Notes: a model not told the origin generated them from the sequence alone. Shown: positions 33,702 to 43,378, counted from the first letter of the stretch. The stretch: DNA of 64,000 nucleotides from Mitsuokella sp. oral taxon 131 str. W9106 (GCF_000469545.1 NZ_KI273060.1:51586-115585); one strand, 5' to 3'. Program-made: numbers and translations.

Positions 33702-33808
33702 ATAGATGCCCTCCTCCATTTGGTCCGTGCGTGCCCCCGTTTCGCAATGCGTTCTTCCTCCCGCGCAAGCGCCACGGCATCTGCAAGGTTGGGTTTGTCC
33801 TCCAGCAT
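33698..33808 (-). CDS. Small basic protein (36 codons) downstream of gyrA
   Basis: From ATG 33808, with GGAG eight bases upstream, the frame gives MLEDKPNLADAVALAREEER followed by IAKRGHARTKWRRASI. It is an acidic helix followed by a very basic tail. It lies after the gyrA terminator, and its stop overlaps the start of the next micro-ORF. No family is recognised. The overlapping stop/start chain into gluQ argues for translation. Confidence 0.45.
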   Translation of the reverse strand: MLEDKPNLADAVALAREEERIAKRGHARTKWRRASI

Positions 33809-33835
33809 GGGTTCGCTCCGTTTTGATTCCCGATG

Positions 33836-33866
33836 AAAAAAGACTGCCTTCCCTTGCGGCAGGCAG
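33836..33866 (-). terminator. Terminator after gyrA
   Basis: On the minus strand CTGCCT (33866-33861) pairs with AGGCAG (33849-33844), with additional inner GC pairs, and T6 follows. It begins 19 bases after the gyrA stop. Confidence 0.8.
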
Positions 33867-33885
33867 CCTGTTCCATTTCTTCCCA

Positions 33886-36315
33886 TTACTCGCTCTTCTG
33901 ATCCATGACCGCCATCGACGCGACGGTATCGCCTTTTGCCGTCGTCATGAGCTTGACGCCCTGCGTGTTGCGGCTGATGCGCGAGATGTCGCCGATATTC
34001 GTACGGATGACGATGCCCTCCGTCGTGATGAGCATGAGTTCCTGATCCGGCCGTACGACACGCAGGCCGACTACGTCGCCGGTCTTATCCGTGACCTTGA
34101 GGTTGATGATGCCCTTGCCGCCGCGCGTCTGCGTGCGGTACTCATCCCGCTGCGTGCGCTTGCCGTAGCCTTCTGCCGTGACGGTCAGCACATCGGCATT
34201 CGGCATGAGCGTGTCCATCGCGATGACTTCGTCGCCGTCGCTCAGACGGATGCCTCTCACGCCGCGTCCCTGACGGCCGATCGCGCGCACGTCGTCCTCG
34301 GGGAAGAGGATCGCCATGCCCCACTTCGTGCCCAGGATGACATCGTGATTGCCGTTCGTGAAGCGAACGCCGATGAGTTCGTCGTCGTCATCGAGATGGA
34401 TGGCGTTGAGCCCGCCCTTGTGGAGGTTCTTGAACTCGATGAGGCTCGTCTTCTTCACGACGCCCTTCTTCGTCGCCATGAAGAGGTAGTTATCGGGCTG
34501 GAAGCCTTTGACCTGAATGATGGCCGTGATGCTCTCATCCGCTTGAAGCGGGAGGAGGTTGATGATCGCCGTCCCCTTCGCCGCACGGCTCGCCTCGGCG
34601 ATCTCATACGCCTTGAGGTGGTAGACGCGTCCGCGATTCGTGAAGAATAGGATCGTGTGGTGTGTCGTCGTGATGAGCATGTTTTCGACGAAGTCGGTTT
34701 CCTTCGTGCCCATGCCCTTGACGCCCTTGCCGCCACGGTTCTGCCTGCGGTACGTATCGAGCGGGATGCGCTTGATGTAGTTATTGTGCGTCATCGTGAC
34801 GACGACGTCTTCCTCGGCGATGAGGTCTTCGACGTCGATCTCCGACGTATCGACCGTCAGACGCGTGCGGCGCGCATCGCCATATTTTTCCTTGACCGCG
34901 GCCAGCTCTTCCTTGATGATGCCGAGAATGCGCGACTCGTCGGCGAGGATTGCCTTGTACTCCTCGATTGCCGTTAGAACCTCTTGGTACTCCTTCTCAA
35001 TCTTCTCGCGCTCGAGACCCGTGAGGCGCTGGAGACGGAGGTCGAGAATGGCCTGTGCCTGCTTCTCGGAAAGCTTGAATCCCGCCATGAGCGCTTCGCG
35101 CGCGATATCTGCCGTGCGGCTCTCGCGGATCGTCGTGATGACGGCGTCGAGATGGTCGAGCGCAATGGTGAGGCCTTCCAAGATATGCGCGCGCGCCTCG
35201 GCTTTTGCGAGCTCGTAGCGCGTGCGCCGCGTGATGACATCTTCCTGATGGCGGATGTAGTAGTGAAGGACCTGCTTCAGGTTGAGCACCTGCGGCTTGC
35301 CGTCGACGAGCGCGAGCATGATGACGCCGAAGCTGTCCTGGAGCTGCGTGTGCTTGTACAGCTGGTTCAAAATGACGCTTGCATTTGCGTCGCGCCGCAG
35401 GTCGATGACGATGCGCATGCCGCCGCGGTCGGACTCGTCGTTGAGCGCCGTGATGCCCTCGATCTGCTTGTCGCGTACGAGATCGGCGATCTTCTCGACG
35501 AGACGCGCCTTGTTGACCTGATACGGAAGCTCCGTGACGATGATGCGCGGCTTTCCGTTTGAAAGCGTCTCGATATGGGCGTTCGCGCGCATCTTGATGA
35601 CGCCGCGCCCCGTCGTATACGCCTGCCGGATGCCCTCGCTGCCGAGGATAAGGCCTGCCGTCGGGAAGTCCGGTCCCTTGATGATGCCCATGAGATCCTC
35701 GACCGTCGCTGCGGGATTGTCGATGAGCATGAGCGTCCCGTCGATGACCTCGCACATATTGTGCGGCGGGATGTTCGTCGCCATGCCGACGGCGATGCCC
35801 GCCGTGCCGTTGACGAGGAGCTGCGGGAACTTCGCCGGGAGCACCGTCGGCTCCTTCAGGGACTCATCGTAGTTTGGCGCGAATTCGACCGTGTCCTTGT
35901 CGATATCCTGGAGCATGAGCTCCGCGACTTTCGACATGCGGACCTCGGTGTAGCGCATTGCAGCGGCGGGGTCGCCGTCGACCGAGCCAAAGTTGCCGTG
36001 CCCGTCCGCGAGCATGTAGCGCATGGAGAAGTCCTGCGCCATGCGGACGATGGCGTCGTAGACGGAGCTGTCGCCGTGCGGGTGGTATTTTCCCAAGACT
36101 TCGCCGACGATACGCGCCGACTTCTTATAGGGCTTCGTCGAGCCCATTCCCGCTTCCTGCATCGCGTAAAGGATGCGTCGATGTACGGGCTTTAGTCCGT
36201 CGCGCACATCGGGAAGCGCACGCGCAACAATGACGCTCATCGCATAGTCAATATACGAATTGCGCATCTCGTGCTCGAGATTGACCGGCACGACTTTTCC
36301 CTGACCAAAATCCAC
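33886..36315 (-). CDS. gyrA: DNA gyrase subunit A
   Basis: An 809-residue GyrA. The winged-helix/tower breakage domain has the active Tyr122 in [10 protein letters not shown]. The quinolone region reads [15 protein letters not shown] with Ser83 and Asp87 in E. coli numbering, the fluoroquinolone-sensitive form. The C-terminal six-bladed DNA-wrapping domain carries the GyrA-box QTRGGKG. With GyrB it introduces negative supercoils. The start is GTG 36315. The gene lies 8 kb from gyrB instead of directly beside it, because transporter, Ppx and HtpX genes are inserted between them. It has its own promoter and terminator. Confidence 0.96.
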   Translation of the reverse strand: MDFGQGKVVPVNLEHEMRNSYIDYAMSVIVARALPDVRDGLKPVHRRILYAMQEAGMGSTKPYKKSARIVGEVLGKYHPHGDSSVYDAIVRMAQDFSMRYMLADGHGNFGSVDGDPAAAMRYTEVRMSKVAELMLQDIDKDTVEFAPNYDESLKEPTVLPAKFPQLLVNGTAGIAVGMATNIPPHNMCEVIDGTLMLIDNPAATVEDLMGIIKGPDFPTAGLILGSEGIRQAYTTGRGVIKMRANAHIETLSNGKPRIIVTELPYQVNKARLVEKIADLVRDKQIEGITALNDESDRGGMRIVIDLRRDANASVILNQLYKHTQLQDSFGVIMLALVDGKPQVLNLKQVLHYYIRHQEDVITRRTRYELAKAEARAHILEGLTIALDHLDAVITTIRESRTADIAREALMAGFKLSEKQAQAILDLRLQRLTGLEREKIEKEYQEVLTAIEEYKAILADESRILGIIKEELAAVKEKYGDARRTRLTVDTSEIDVEDLIAEEDVVVTMTHNNYIKRIPLDTYRRQNRGGKGVKGMGTKETDFVENMLITTTHHTILFFTNRGRVYHLKAYEIAEASRAAKGTAIINLLPLQADESITAIIQVKGFQPDNYLFMATKKGVVKKTSLIEFKNLHKGGLNAIHLDDDDELIGVRFTNGNHDVILGTKWGMAILFPEDDVRAIGRQGRGVRGIRLSDGDEVIAMDTLMPNADVLTVTAEGYGKRTQRDEYRTQTRGGKGIINLKVTDKTGDVVGLRVVRPDQELMLITTEGIVIRTNIGDISRISRNTQGVKLMTTAKGDTVASMAVMDQKSE

Positions 36316-36358
36316 AATCTCACCTCAAAATATTCGATACCGATTGATGCAATGCCCT

Positions 36359-36388
36359 ATTATACCACGTTGTAATCGGAAAAGTCCA
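36359..36388 (-). promoter_or_regulatory. gyrA promoter
   Basis: On the minus strand TGGACT (36388-36383), an 18-base spacer and perfect TATAAT (36364-36359), 44 bases before the GTG start. Confidence 0.6.
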
Positions 36389-36432
36389 TACGGATAGAGC
36401 ATTATAAAACAAATGTTCGTAATAATTTCCAA

Positions 36433-36479
36433 CAAAATGATTGAACCCATCGATTGGGATTTTCATTTTGTGCTATAAT
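36433..36479 (+). promoter_or_regulatory. Promoter of the PepSY gene with nested dyads
   Basis: Extended -10 TGCTATAAT (TATAAT at 36474-36479). Just upstream, CAAAATGA (36433-36440) and TCATTTTG (36463-36470) form an 8-bp dyad around a second dyad, CCCA-N5-TGGG. The dyad covers the -35 position, as a repressor operator would; a metalloregulator such as Fur is plausible given the PepSY gene, but the match to a Fur box is not good. Confidence 0.5.
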
Positions 36480-36545
36480 ATCTATGCGATTCATGATCGA
36501 TAAACGACTTGACGACATCATCACAGACTGCTAAGGAGGCACACT

Positions 36546-37877
36546 ATGGCCGTAATTTACAAGGTACATCGTTATGTCAGTCTCATCTGTGCGCTCTTTT
36601 TCCTTTTGCTCGTCCTGACGGGGCTTTTGCTTCTCTTCCGCCATGAAATCAACGCATGGAATACCACGAACCTCCCGGCACGCAGCGGGCCGATGGAAAT
36701 GGATGCCATATGGAGCGCACTCCCTGCGGGGATGGATGCCGTCGCTGCGTCAGCGCCAGGCAAACGGATCCGAGCCGTGACACCAGATCCGTCCGACGGC
36801 ACGCTCTACTTCCGCGTGGAAAATCTTTCGGGCGGGAAAAAGGAACGCGCCCACATGCGCATGGGCGGCGAGCAGATCCTGTACGACGTGCGAAGCAAAA
36901 CGACATTCAACCGAACGAAGCGAACGTATCGGATTCCCATGCTTCAGACGCTCCTGCACGAAGCGCACCTCCTGCACGTGCAGATGAAGATGGGCAGTGC
37001 TGGGCGCGACTTTCTCGCCGCGATGTGCGTGCTCACCCTCGTTTCCATCCTCACCGGGCTTTGGCTCTATGCCCCGATGATGAAAACACTGCCCTTCGGC
37101 AGGCGGCGAAGCAATTCCACGCGTCTTTTAGTCTCCGACTGGCATAAGATTGTTTCCGTGATCACATGCGCATGGGCATTCCTGCTGACACTGAGCGGCA
37201 TCCTCATCGTCTGCTACGCGATGGGAAACGCCCAGTATCATCGCGATGCGCCCCGTGTTGCCGCCAGTGCACTTGCGAAGCAGGCCGCTATCGCGGAGGG
37301 AGCGCACGCCCAATGCACGCCGGCGGAATCCCTTTCCATCATCCGCGGGAACTTTCCAGGAAAGACGGTGATCTCGATGGAGCTTCCCAAGGACGAATCT
37401 GCCCCCTACGTATTTTACCTGGCCGATCCCCCTGCCAAGGCGACGAACTTCATGCTAGGCGAAATGGCTTTCCTGCCCCAAACGAAAAACGCTGTTCCCG
37501 TGTTCGTCCCAGCGCCTTTCTGGATGCACTTCGCGCCCTTTTTCCTGAACCTGCATATCCATAGCCATGACCTCTTCGCCGAAAAGCTCGTCTGGGCGCT
37601 GCTGATTTTGGGAACAGCCGCCATGACGGCGACGGGCGCATGGCTATACGCCACGCGCTGGCGCCGCTGGCAGAACCAAGTTCGCCCGCAGCGTGCCCTT
37701 GCAGCTCGCGCTGCGGCAAGAAAGACCTCGCCTTGGCGCGAGATCATCTGGTTCACGGCATGGACGTTTCTCATGCTCGTGCCGCCCCTATACGGCGGCG
37801 CCGGCGACATGGCGGGGCTTGCCGCAAGCCTCATCCTGCTCTTTTCCGCCGCCTATTGCATCCGAAACGAATCGTGA
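36546..37877 (+). CDS. PepSY-associated transmembrane protein
   Basis: A 443-residue protein. It has an N-terminal helix (about 10-32), a periplasmic PepSY-like segment (about 50-150), two helices (about 155-175 and 200-222), a second periplasmic segment (about 230-330) and three C-terminal helices ending near residue 440. WHKIVSVITCAWAFLLTLSG and a conserved LHxHSHD segment fit the family. Such proteins are often iron-regulated and associated with siderophore or ferric reductase systems, but the molecular role is not settled. AAGGAGG precedes ATG 36546. The AEC-family gene follows after 42 bases. Confidence 0.85.
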   Translation: MAVIYKVHRYVSLICALFFLLLVLTGLLLLFRHEINAWNTTNLPARSGPMEMDAIWSALPAGMDAVAASAPGKRIRAVTPDPSDGTLYFRVENLSGGKKERAHMRMGGEQILYDVRSKTTFNRTKRTYRIPMLQTLLHEAHLLHVQMKMGSAGRDFLAAMCVLTLVSILTGLWLYAPMMKTLPFGRRRSNSTRLLVSDWHKIVSVITCAWAFLLTLSGILIVCYAMGNAQYHRDAPRVAASALAKQAAIAEGAHAQCTPAESLSIIRGNFPGKTVISMELPKDESAPYVFYLADPPAKATNFMLGEMAFLPQTKNAVPVFVPAPFWMHFAPFFLNLHIHSHDLFAEKLVWALLILGTAAMTATGAWLYATRWRRWQNQVRPQRALAARAAARKTSPWREIIWFTAWTFLMLVPPLYGGAGDMAGLAASLILLFSAAYCIRNES

Positions 37878-37919
37878 TATCAGCAAGCGGCTTGACACAG
37901 GAAGCGAGGAAACATTCTT

Positions 37920-38876
37920 TTGTCTGATTCTGAAATGCGCATTCTTTACGTACTCACCGACCTCATCGCACCGCTCGTCGCCGGCTATTTCATCCATCAG
38001 CGCAAATGGATTTCCGATGCGATGATGAACCGCGTCATCCGCTTCAATATCATCGTCATTTACACGCTGTTGTCGCTGCTGAGCTTTTGGGTGCTCAAGA
38101 TCGACTGGGAACTCGCGCTCGTGCCGCTTTTCGGCTTTTTCCTCATTCTCTTTCCCGGCGCAGTCGGACAGATCTTCTTTGCGCGTCATTATCCGAATCC
38201 CCTCGACCGCGGCGCATACCTCGTGAGCGCCATGCTCGCAAACATCGGCACGCTCGGCGGCGTCTGCGCCTTCATCCTATACAGCGAGCAGGGGTTCGCG
38301 TACTCGCAGATCATCGGGACGTGCCAGAACGTCGCGCTCGTGCTGCTCATCTTCCCGCTCTCGCAGTATTTTTATTTGAAAGCCACCGGCAGCACGCGGA
38401 AAAGCTCGCCCCTTCGCGATTTCTGCAACCTTTTTTTCAGTTGGAATCAGATCTGCCTCTTGGGCATGGCAGCAGGCATCTATCTCAACCTGCACGGCAT
38501 CGAACGCCCGGATTTTCTCACGCCTGCGTTCGTTTGGCTCGTCCACGTCAGCGCGTGGTTTGCGATGCTTCCCGTCGGCTACCTCATCGATTTCCGTCAC
38601 GCGCGCCCCTACATTCTCGCGACGAAGAGCCTCTACTTCATCCGCTTCGTCGTCACGCCTGCCGCGACGTGCCTGCTCGCCTATTTCGCCTTTGACAGTG
38701 CCACCATCCAAAATTCCATGCTGATCTTCGCCTCGTGTCCGACCGCCATCAACGCGGTCATCGCCGCACGTCTCTACAAGCTCAACATCGACCTTCCCGT
38801 CGCGTCCTTCCTCGCGACGACGGCGCTCTACCTCGTTCTCTTCTTCCCGGTTTTGTTCTTCGTCCTGCACACTTAA
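37920..38876 (+). CDS. AEC family (auxin efflux carrier-like) transporter
   Basis: A 318-residue membrane protein with about ten helices arranged as two five-helix halves. ILYVLTDLIAPLVAGYFIHQRKW is at the N-terminus, a charged cytoplasmic loop (GSTRKSSPLRDF) lies in the middle, and FASCPTAINAVIAARLYKL resembles the family's helix-9 crossover. AEC carriers export malonate, malate or auxin-type anions; substrate unknown here. The start is TTG 37920 with GAGG ten bases upstream; the ATG at 37935 lacks a ribosome site. It is probably co-transcribed with the PepSY gene. Confidence 0.72.
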   Translation: MSDSEMRILYVLTDLIAPLVAGYFIHQRKWISDAMMNRVIRFNIIVIYTLLSLLSFWVLKIDWELALVPLFGFFLILFPGAVGQIFFARHYPNPLDRGAYLVSAMLANIGTLGGVCAFILYSEQGFAYSQIIGTCQNVALVLLIFPLSQYFYLKATGSTRKSSPLRDFCNLFFSWNQICLLGMAAGIYLNLHGIERPDFLTPAFVWLVHVSAWFAMLPVGYLIDFRHARPYILATKSLYFIRFVVTPAATCLLAYFAFDSATIQNSMLIFASCPTAINAVIAARLYKLNIDLPVASFLATTALYLVLFFPVLFFVLHT

Positions 38877-38907
38877 AAATAGGGTATCCCCTTTCTCCTG
38901 ATTGGTC

Positions 38908-38935
38908 TTGCAATCGCGTCATTTTCCTCTATAAT
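38908..38935 (+). promoter_or_regulatory. Promoter of the MFS efflux gene
   Basis: TTGCAA (38908-38913), a 16-base spacer and TATAAT (38930-38935), 48 bases before the TTG start codon. Confidence 0.65.
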
Positions 38936-38983
38936 AAGGACGAATAAGAGCAAAATACGATTTTCAACGAAAGGAGAGTTCCC

Positions 38984-40156
38984 TTGAAAATCCCCCTTCG
39001 CCATTATCTCTCGCTGCTGGGCATCACGACGGCGGCATTTGTGTTCAATACGTCGGAGTTCATGCCGATCGCACTGCTCACGGACATTGCGGGATCGTTT
39101 TCCATGACGACAGCCGAGACGGGCGGCATGATCACGATTTATGCCTGGGTCGTCGCGGTGCTCTCGCTCCCGCTCATGCTGCTGACCTGCCGCATGGAGC
39201 TGAAGCGGCTCATGCTGCTCGTCGTCGCCGTGTTCAGCGTCGGGCAGCTTCTCTCCGGGATTGCCACGAGCTACCCCATGCTGCTTGCGGCGCGCATCGT
39301 GGTCGCCTGCGCGCACGCCATCTTCTGGTCGATTGCCGCCCCGCTCGCCGCGCAGCTCGTGACGCACGAGCACCGGCCGATGGCGCTCGGCATGATCGTC
39401 ACGGGCAGCTCGGTCGCCATGATTTTCGGGCTGCCGATCGGACGCATGATCGGACTGTACGCCGGCTGGCGCATGACGTTCCTCATCATTGCGGGCATAG
39501 CCCTTGCCGCCCTCCTCTATCTCGCCTATATGCTTCCGCAGCGCAAACAGGATAAGCCTTTTTCCGCCCATGACCTGCCGCAGCTTTTGCGGAATCCTGC
39601 CCTTTCCTGCATCTACGTCATGACGGCGCTCTTCGCGACGGCGTATTTCACCGCGTACAGCTACATCGAGCCATTCCTGCACGAGATTGCTTCGTTCTCG
39701 CCGACCCTGATCACGGTCGCGCTCATGGCAATCGGCGCGTGCGGCATCCTCGCGAGCCTCCTGTTCACACATGGCTACGGCAGGCATCGCTTTTTGCTCC
39801 TGCGTTTTGTCCTTCCCTGCGTCTTTGCGGCGCTTCTTCTCTTTCAGGCTGCTTCGATTTCCATGTTCACGATGCTCCTGCTCTGCATGTTTGTCGGCAT
39901 GGTCGCGACACTCTACAACATTCTGTTCCAAGCGGAGCTCCTCGGACTCGTCATGGGCCCAGGATCTACCGTTGCCATGTCCATCTACTCCGGCATTTTC
40001 AACATCGGCATCGGCAGCGGCACGTGGATCGGCTCGCTCGCCGCAGGCCATGGGCACCTCGCCCATATCGGCTACATCGGCGCGGCGATTGCCGCCATCA
40101 CCGTCTTTTTCTGCTGGCACATCTACCTGCCGACCATTCAGGGAAAGCGGTATTAG
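38984..40156 (+). CDS. MFS transporter, SotB/AraJ-type efflux family
   Basis: A 390-residue, 12-helix major facilitator protein. The opening TTAAFVFNTSEFMPIALLTDIAGSF is typical of the DHA1 sugar/drug efflux group (SotB, YdhP, AraJ). Loop A-like and GSSVAMIFGLPIGRMIGLYAGWR (antiporter motif C) sequences are present, consistent with an exporter driven by proton exchange. The start is TTG 38984 with AGGAG seven bases upstream. The gene stands alone between a promoter and a bidirectional terminator. Substrate unknown; arabinose/IPTG-type sugars or drugs are known for relatives. Confidence 0.88.
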   Translation: MKIPLRHYLSLLGITTAAFVFNTSEFMPIALLTDIAGSFSMTTAETGGMITIYAWVVAVLSLPLMLLTCRMELKRLMLLVVAVFSVGQLLSGIATSYPMLLAARIVVACAHAIFWSIAAPLAAQLVTHEHRPMALGMIVTGSSVAMIFGLPIGRMIGLYAGWRMTFLIIAGIALAALLYLAYMLPQRKQDKPFSAHDLPQLLRNPALSCIYVMTALFATAYFTAYSYIEPFLHEIASFSPTLITVALMAIGACGILASLLFTHGYGRHRFLLLRFVLPCVFAALLLFQAASISMFTMLLLCMFVGMVATLYNILFQAELLGLVMGPGSTVAMSIYSGIFNIGIGSGTWIGSLAAGHGHLAHIGYIGAAIAAITVFFCWHIYLPTIQGKRY

Positions 40157-40165
40157 ACGCCATCC

Positions 40166-40198
40166 GAAAAAGCTCCCGCACGCAGGCGGGAGCTTTTC
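40166..40198. terminator. Bidirectional terminator between the MFS and ppx genes
   Basis: GAAAAAGCTCCCGC (40166-40179) and GCGGGAGCTTTTC (40186-40198) form a near-perfect stem with A-run and T-run on the two sides. It overlaps the ppx stop codon (40197-40199 region) and so serves both convergent genes. Confidence 0.85.
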
Positions 40199-41102
40199 AT
40201 TTCAAAATTTCCGCATAGATGTATCCTTCGCGCACGCCGGAATCGCTGTAAGTAATTTCCTTTGCATGGAACCATCCTGCCAGCACGTCGGCAATGACGA
40301 GCCCTGGCATGACGGTGTGCATGCGCTCCGGCACGTTTTTCATGAGGAGGACGGTCATGTCCATCGTGAGAACGCCCGCAAAGGAGAAATAGCGGATCAT
40401 CTCTTCGATCGTTTCGACGGCCAGGTGCGTGCTCGCCGCCTCCTGATGGAACATCGCGCTGCAGAGCGCGGACGCTCCCTTGAACGTGCCGCCGATGCCG
40501 ACGAGAGACGTCTCACGGATCGAAACGAACGCCTCCTCCGACCGAATGATCCGCTCCACCTCTTCCCGCATGACAGCGATCTCTTTTGCCGTCGGCAGGA
40601 GTGCCTTTACATGATTCGCATAGAGCGCAAGCGAGCCGATCGGCAGGCTGGTCTTCGTCAAGATCGCACGGTTCTTGAATGCGACAAGCTCCGTGCTCGC
40701 ACCGCCGATGTCGATGATGACTCCCGAATCCTCTTTCAATCCATGCACGGCGCCGATGAAATCGTACTCCGCCTCTTCGTCGCCCGTGATGATGCGGATG
40801 GATAGGCCCGTGCGCCGCTCGATCTCGCCGACGGCTTCCGCGCTGTTCCTGGCATTCCGAAGCGCCGCCGTCGTAAAGGCGACGACGTTCTCGATGCCGA
40901 ACGGCAGCAGGAAAGCGCGAAACCCATTGACGATTTCGACGGTGCGGTCGATGCCGCTCTGCTGCATGATGCCGTCCTTGAGATGGGCGGCGAGCCCGAC
41001 GGCGTGCTTTTTTTTCATGAGCATTTCGGCGCGGCCGCCCTCTATGCGGTAAATGGCCATGCGTACGGTGTTCGAACCAATGTCAATCAAAGCGTAGAGC
41101 AT
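40197..41102 (-). CDS. Ppx/GppA phosphatase family protein
   Basis: A 301-residue product, the short form of the family (one actin-like ASKHA unit pair, no C-terminal HD domain). DIGSNTVRM at 7-15 and IIDIGGASTELVAF near 128-141 are the two phosphate-binding loops, and TAALRNARN matches the adenosine-region motif. It hydrolyses polyphosphate or the pppGpp gamma phosphate; the short form is usually called exopolyphosphatase. Its stop lies inside a shared terminator. It follows the threonine-synthase-like gene after nine bases and is co-transcribed with it. Confidence 0.87.
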   Translation of the reverse strand: MLYALIDIGSNTVRMAIYRIEGGRAEMLMKKKHAVGLAAHLKDGIMQQSGIDRTVEIVNGFRAFLLPFGIENVVAFTTAALRNARNSAEAVGEIERRTGLSIRIITGDEEAEYDFIGAVHGLKEDSGVIIDIGGASTELVAFKNRAILTKTSLPIGSLALYANHVKALLPTAKEIAVMREEVERIIRSEEAFVSIRETSLVGIGGTFKGASALCSAMFHQEAASTHLAVETIEEMIRYFSFAGVLTMDMTVLLMKNVPERMHTVMPGLVIADVLAGWFHAKEITYSDSGVREGYIYAEILK

Positions 41103-41111
41103 CGTATGTCC

Positions 41112-42107
41112 TCACCGTTTGAGCCCGCTTCCCGTCATGGGGAGAACGACGCGATAGTTGTCGGGCTTCCCATCGGCAAATATCCTGCGCGCGCCGGCAA
41201 GCGCGGCGGCAGACGTCATCTCGACGTAGACGCCACGCCGCCCAAGCTCCTTTTTTGCCGTCAGGATATCCTTGTCCTCGACGGTGATGACATCGCCGCC
41301 CGACGATTTGAGCGCGCGGACCATATCATCGAGCCGCTTCGGCGCTTCAATGCGGATCGCCTCGGCAATCGTCGTCTTTCGCGGGCCTGCCGGAAGACCG
41401 TAAAATGCCTCGTAGAGCGGCGCACATTTCGAGGACTGCACGGCAATGAGGCGCGGCAGGCGGCCGATTTCCATAAAGCCGAGGAAGAGTCCGATAAGCA
41501 TGGTGCCGTTTCCAACGGGCATGATGACGTAGTCGGGGATATGCCCATCAAGCTGATGGCACATCTCGTGCGCCATGGACTTGATGCCTTCGAAAAAAAG
41601 CGGATTGTAGACGTGCGACGCATAGTAGGCATCGCCGAGATTCGCCTTGACAGCAGCGCATACATGCATGCGTCCATTCATGACCTTGACGATTTTCGCA
41701 CCATACGCTTCGATCTGCGCAACGACTTCAGACGAGGCATCGTCCGGCACGTAGACCGTGCAGTCCATCCCCGCTGCTGCCGCATACGCCGCGACAGACG
41801 CGCCTGCGTTGCCCGACGAGTCAAGCGCGATCTTTTGGATGCCGAGATGCGCGAGCTCATTGATGAGCGTATAGGCTCCACGATCCTTGAACGACCCCGT
41901 CGGCTGCAGGTTTTCCAGTTTCAGCAGGAGATCGAGCCCATCGATCCGGATCGGAAGAAGCGGTGTCTCGCGCTCGCCCAGCGTGATCTCCTTTGCGATT
42001 TCATCCGCAGCGTCCTTATGAAGATGAAACATGCCACCACATTTGCAGCGATAGGAATGGCTGTTGAGCGGATATTGCTTCTTGCATGTTTCACAATAAA
42101 AATACAT
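41112..42107 (-). CDS. Threonine synthase/cysteate synthase-like PLP enzyme
   Basis: The product has 331 residues from ATG 42107 (AGGAGG seven bases upstream). An N-terminal zinc ribbon (C5, C8, C21, C23) is followed by a fold type II pyridoxal-phosphate domain with K74 in PTGSFKDRG, SSGNAGASVAAYAA for the substrate carboxylate and MPVGNGTMLIG for the phosphate. This is the archaeal/plant-type threonine synthase layout, but short members also include cysteate synthase and uncharacterised lyases. No threonine-pathway genes are adjacent; the partner is a Ppx/GppA gene. The substrate (O-phosphohomoserine, phosphoserine or other) is therefore open. Confidence 0.78.
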   Translation of the reverse strand: MYFYCETCKKQYPLNSHSYRCKCGGMFHLHKDAADEIAKEITLGERETPLLPIRIDGLDLLLKLENLQPTGSFKDRGAYTLINELAHLGIQKIALDSSGNAGASVAAYAAAAGMDCTVYVPDDASSEVVAQIEAYGAKIVKVMNGRMHVCAAVKANLGDAYYASHVYNPLFFEGIKSMAHEMCHQLDGHIPDYVIMPVGNGTMLIGLFLGFMEIGRLPRLIAVQSSKCAPLYEAFYGLPAGPRKTTIAEAIRIEAPKRLDDMVRALKSSGGDVITVEDKDILTAKKELGRRGVYVEMTSAAALAGARRIFADGKPDNYRVVLPMTGSGLKR

Positions 42108-42204
42108 GGGAAATCCTCCTTTGGCAACATGATTTACGAAAAAAAATTCCATTCGTGAAATAAAAGGATCGATTCCATACGGAACAAAACGATACCGTTC
42201 TTCT

Positions 42205-42441
42205 TTATTTGTATTTATTCGTCGAAAAGAGGCTTTTTTCCTGTTTCAATAACACAGGAACTTCAATCAAAATGCGAACTGAATACGAAATCCGTATATC
42301 CTTTTGATCTACAAGCATGCTGGGACGTGCTTGAAAATCGATGCGTTTTACAGTATGATGAAACCCATCAGGCAATGAACCCATACGTTTATCCATCGAA
42401 TCGCCAAAAGATGCATAAGGAACGGACAAGCAGATTCCAGC
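42205..42441 (-). pseudogene. Possible 3' fragment of an unknown gene
   Basis: The 398-base gap 42108-42505 holds a minus-strand frame that reads coherently for about 79 codons to TAA at 42205: ICLSVPYASFGDSMDKRMGS near the start, then HHTVKRIDFQARPSMLVDQK and a last strand RISYSVRILIEVPVLLK. It is AT-richer than its surroundings and begins abruptly at a perfect hairpin, with no start or ribosome site for a full gene. I read it as a truncated or transferred gene end; no family is recognised. An in-frame ATG at 42399 could still make it a 64-residue small gene. Confidence 0.35.
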
Positions 42442-42442
42442 A

Positions 42443-42474
42443 CGAATAGCCGCCTGAAAACAGGCGGCTATTCG
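42443..42474. repeat. Perfect 14-bp hairpin after htpX
   Basis: CGAATAGCCGCCTG (42443-42456), loop AAAA, and its exact complement (42461-42474). It lies 31 bases after the htpX stop. No T-run follows on the minus strand, though it may still act as the htpX transcript end. Confidence 0.7.
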
Positions 42475-42505
42475 GATTCGATCCTCCGTGCCTCTCTCTA
42501 TGCAT

Positions 42506-43366
42506 TCAGCGAACGTGCATAAGGCTCGCCTGCTCGCGAAGGCGTGCGATGCGTTTTTCCGTCTCAGGATGCGTGCTGAAAAGATTCGCGATCGTCTGCC
42601 CCGCACCAGAGAACGGATTGATGATGTACATGTGCGCTGTCGCAGGCCTTGCCTCCGGCATCGGCGCGGCATTCCTTGCGTAGTACTCGATCTTTTCCAG
42701 CGCGTCCGCGAGGTAGTTGGGATTGCCGCAGATCGTGCCGCCGTCCTTGTCCGCCTCGTACTCGCGCGAGCGCGAGATCGCCATCTGGATGAGCATCGCC
42801 GCAATCGGTGCGAGGATGACCATGAGAAGCCCCGCAATCGGATTGCTGCCCTCTCCATTCTCATCGCGGTTTCCGCCGAAGAATGCGAAGAACTGCGCCG
42901 CGTAGGTGATGACGCTTGCCATCATCGCCGCGATCGTCGATGTCAGGATGTCGCGGTTCTTGACATGGGAAAGCTCATGCGCGAGCACGCCCGACAGCTC
43001 GTTGTAGTCGAGCACGCGCATGATGCCCGTCGTGACGGCGACGGCGGCATTCGACGGATTGCGTCCTGTTGCAAACGCATTCGGCACGTCCTCGTCGATG
43101 ATGCAGACTTTCGGCATGGGGAGGTTCGCGCGCACCGCGAGATTCTCGACGAGCTGATAGAGCTGCGGCGCCTCCTCGCGCGTGATCTCACGCGCGCCCG
43201 ACGTCCGGAGCACGATCGAGTCGCTGAACCAATAGGTGAAGAAATTCATGCCGAGCGATAGGACGAGCATCGCCATGAGCCCCGTCCTGCCGCCGAGCAT
43301 CGCACCGAAGAACATCATGATTGCCGCAAGCAGCACCATGAGCATGAGTGTCTTTAGATTGTTCAT
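42506..43366 (-). CDS. htpX: Zinc metalloprotease HtpX homologue
   Basis: A 286-residue membrane protease: two N-terminal helices (about 5-22 and 27-48), the zinc motif HELSH (130-134), a helix pair (about 143-160 and 178-196), the third ligand Glu in [11 protein letters not shown], and an M48 C-terminal domain ending near [15 protein letters not shown]. HtpX degrades damaged membrane proteins with FtsH. ATG 43366 follows the terC stop by 12 bases, so it is transcribed with terC and may share the upstream manganese riboswitch. Confidence 0.93.
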   Translation of the reverse strand: MNNLKTLMLMVLLAAIMMFFGAMLGGRTGLMAMLVLSLGMNFFTYWFSDSIVLRTSGAREITREEAPQLYQLVENLAVRANLPMPKVCIIDEDVPNAFATGRNPSNAAVAVTTGIMRVLDYNELSGVLAHELSHVKNRDILTSTIAAMMASVITYAAQFFAFFGGNRDENGEGSNPIAGLLMVILAPIAAMLIQMAISRSREYEADKDGGTICGNPNYLADALEKIEYYARNAAPMPEARPATAHMYIINPFSGAGQTIANLFSTHPETEKRIARLREQASLMHVR

Positions 43367-43378
43367 GAAAAACCCTCC

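Noticed and set aside
38873..40120. Minus-strand frame (415 codons) opposite the MFS efflux gene
   Set aside because: Shadow; the plus strand has promoter, ribosome site and clear MFS helices.
42443..42474. Hairpin after htpX as a standard terminator
   Set aside because: The stem is perfect, but no T-run follows in the htpX direction, so it is listed only as a repeat.
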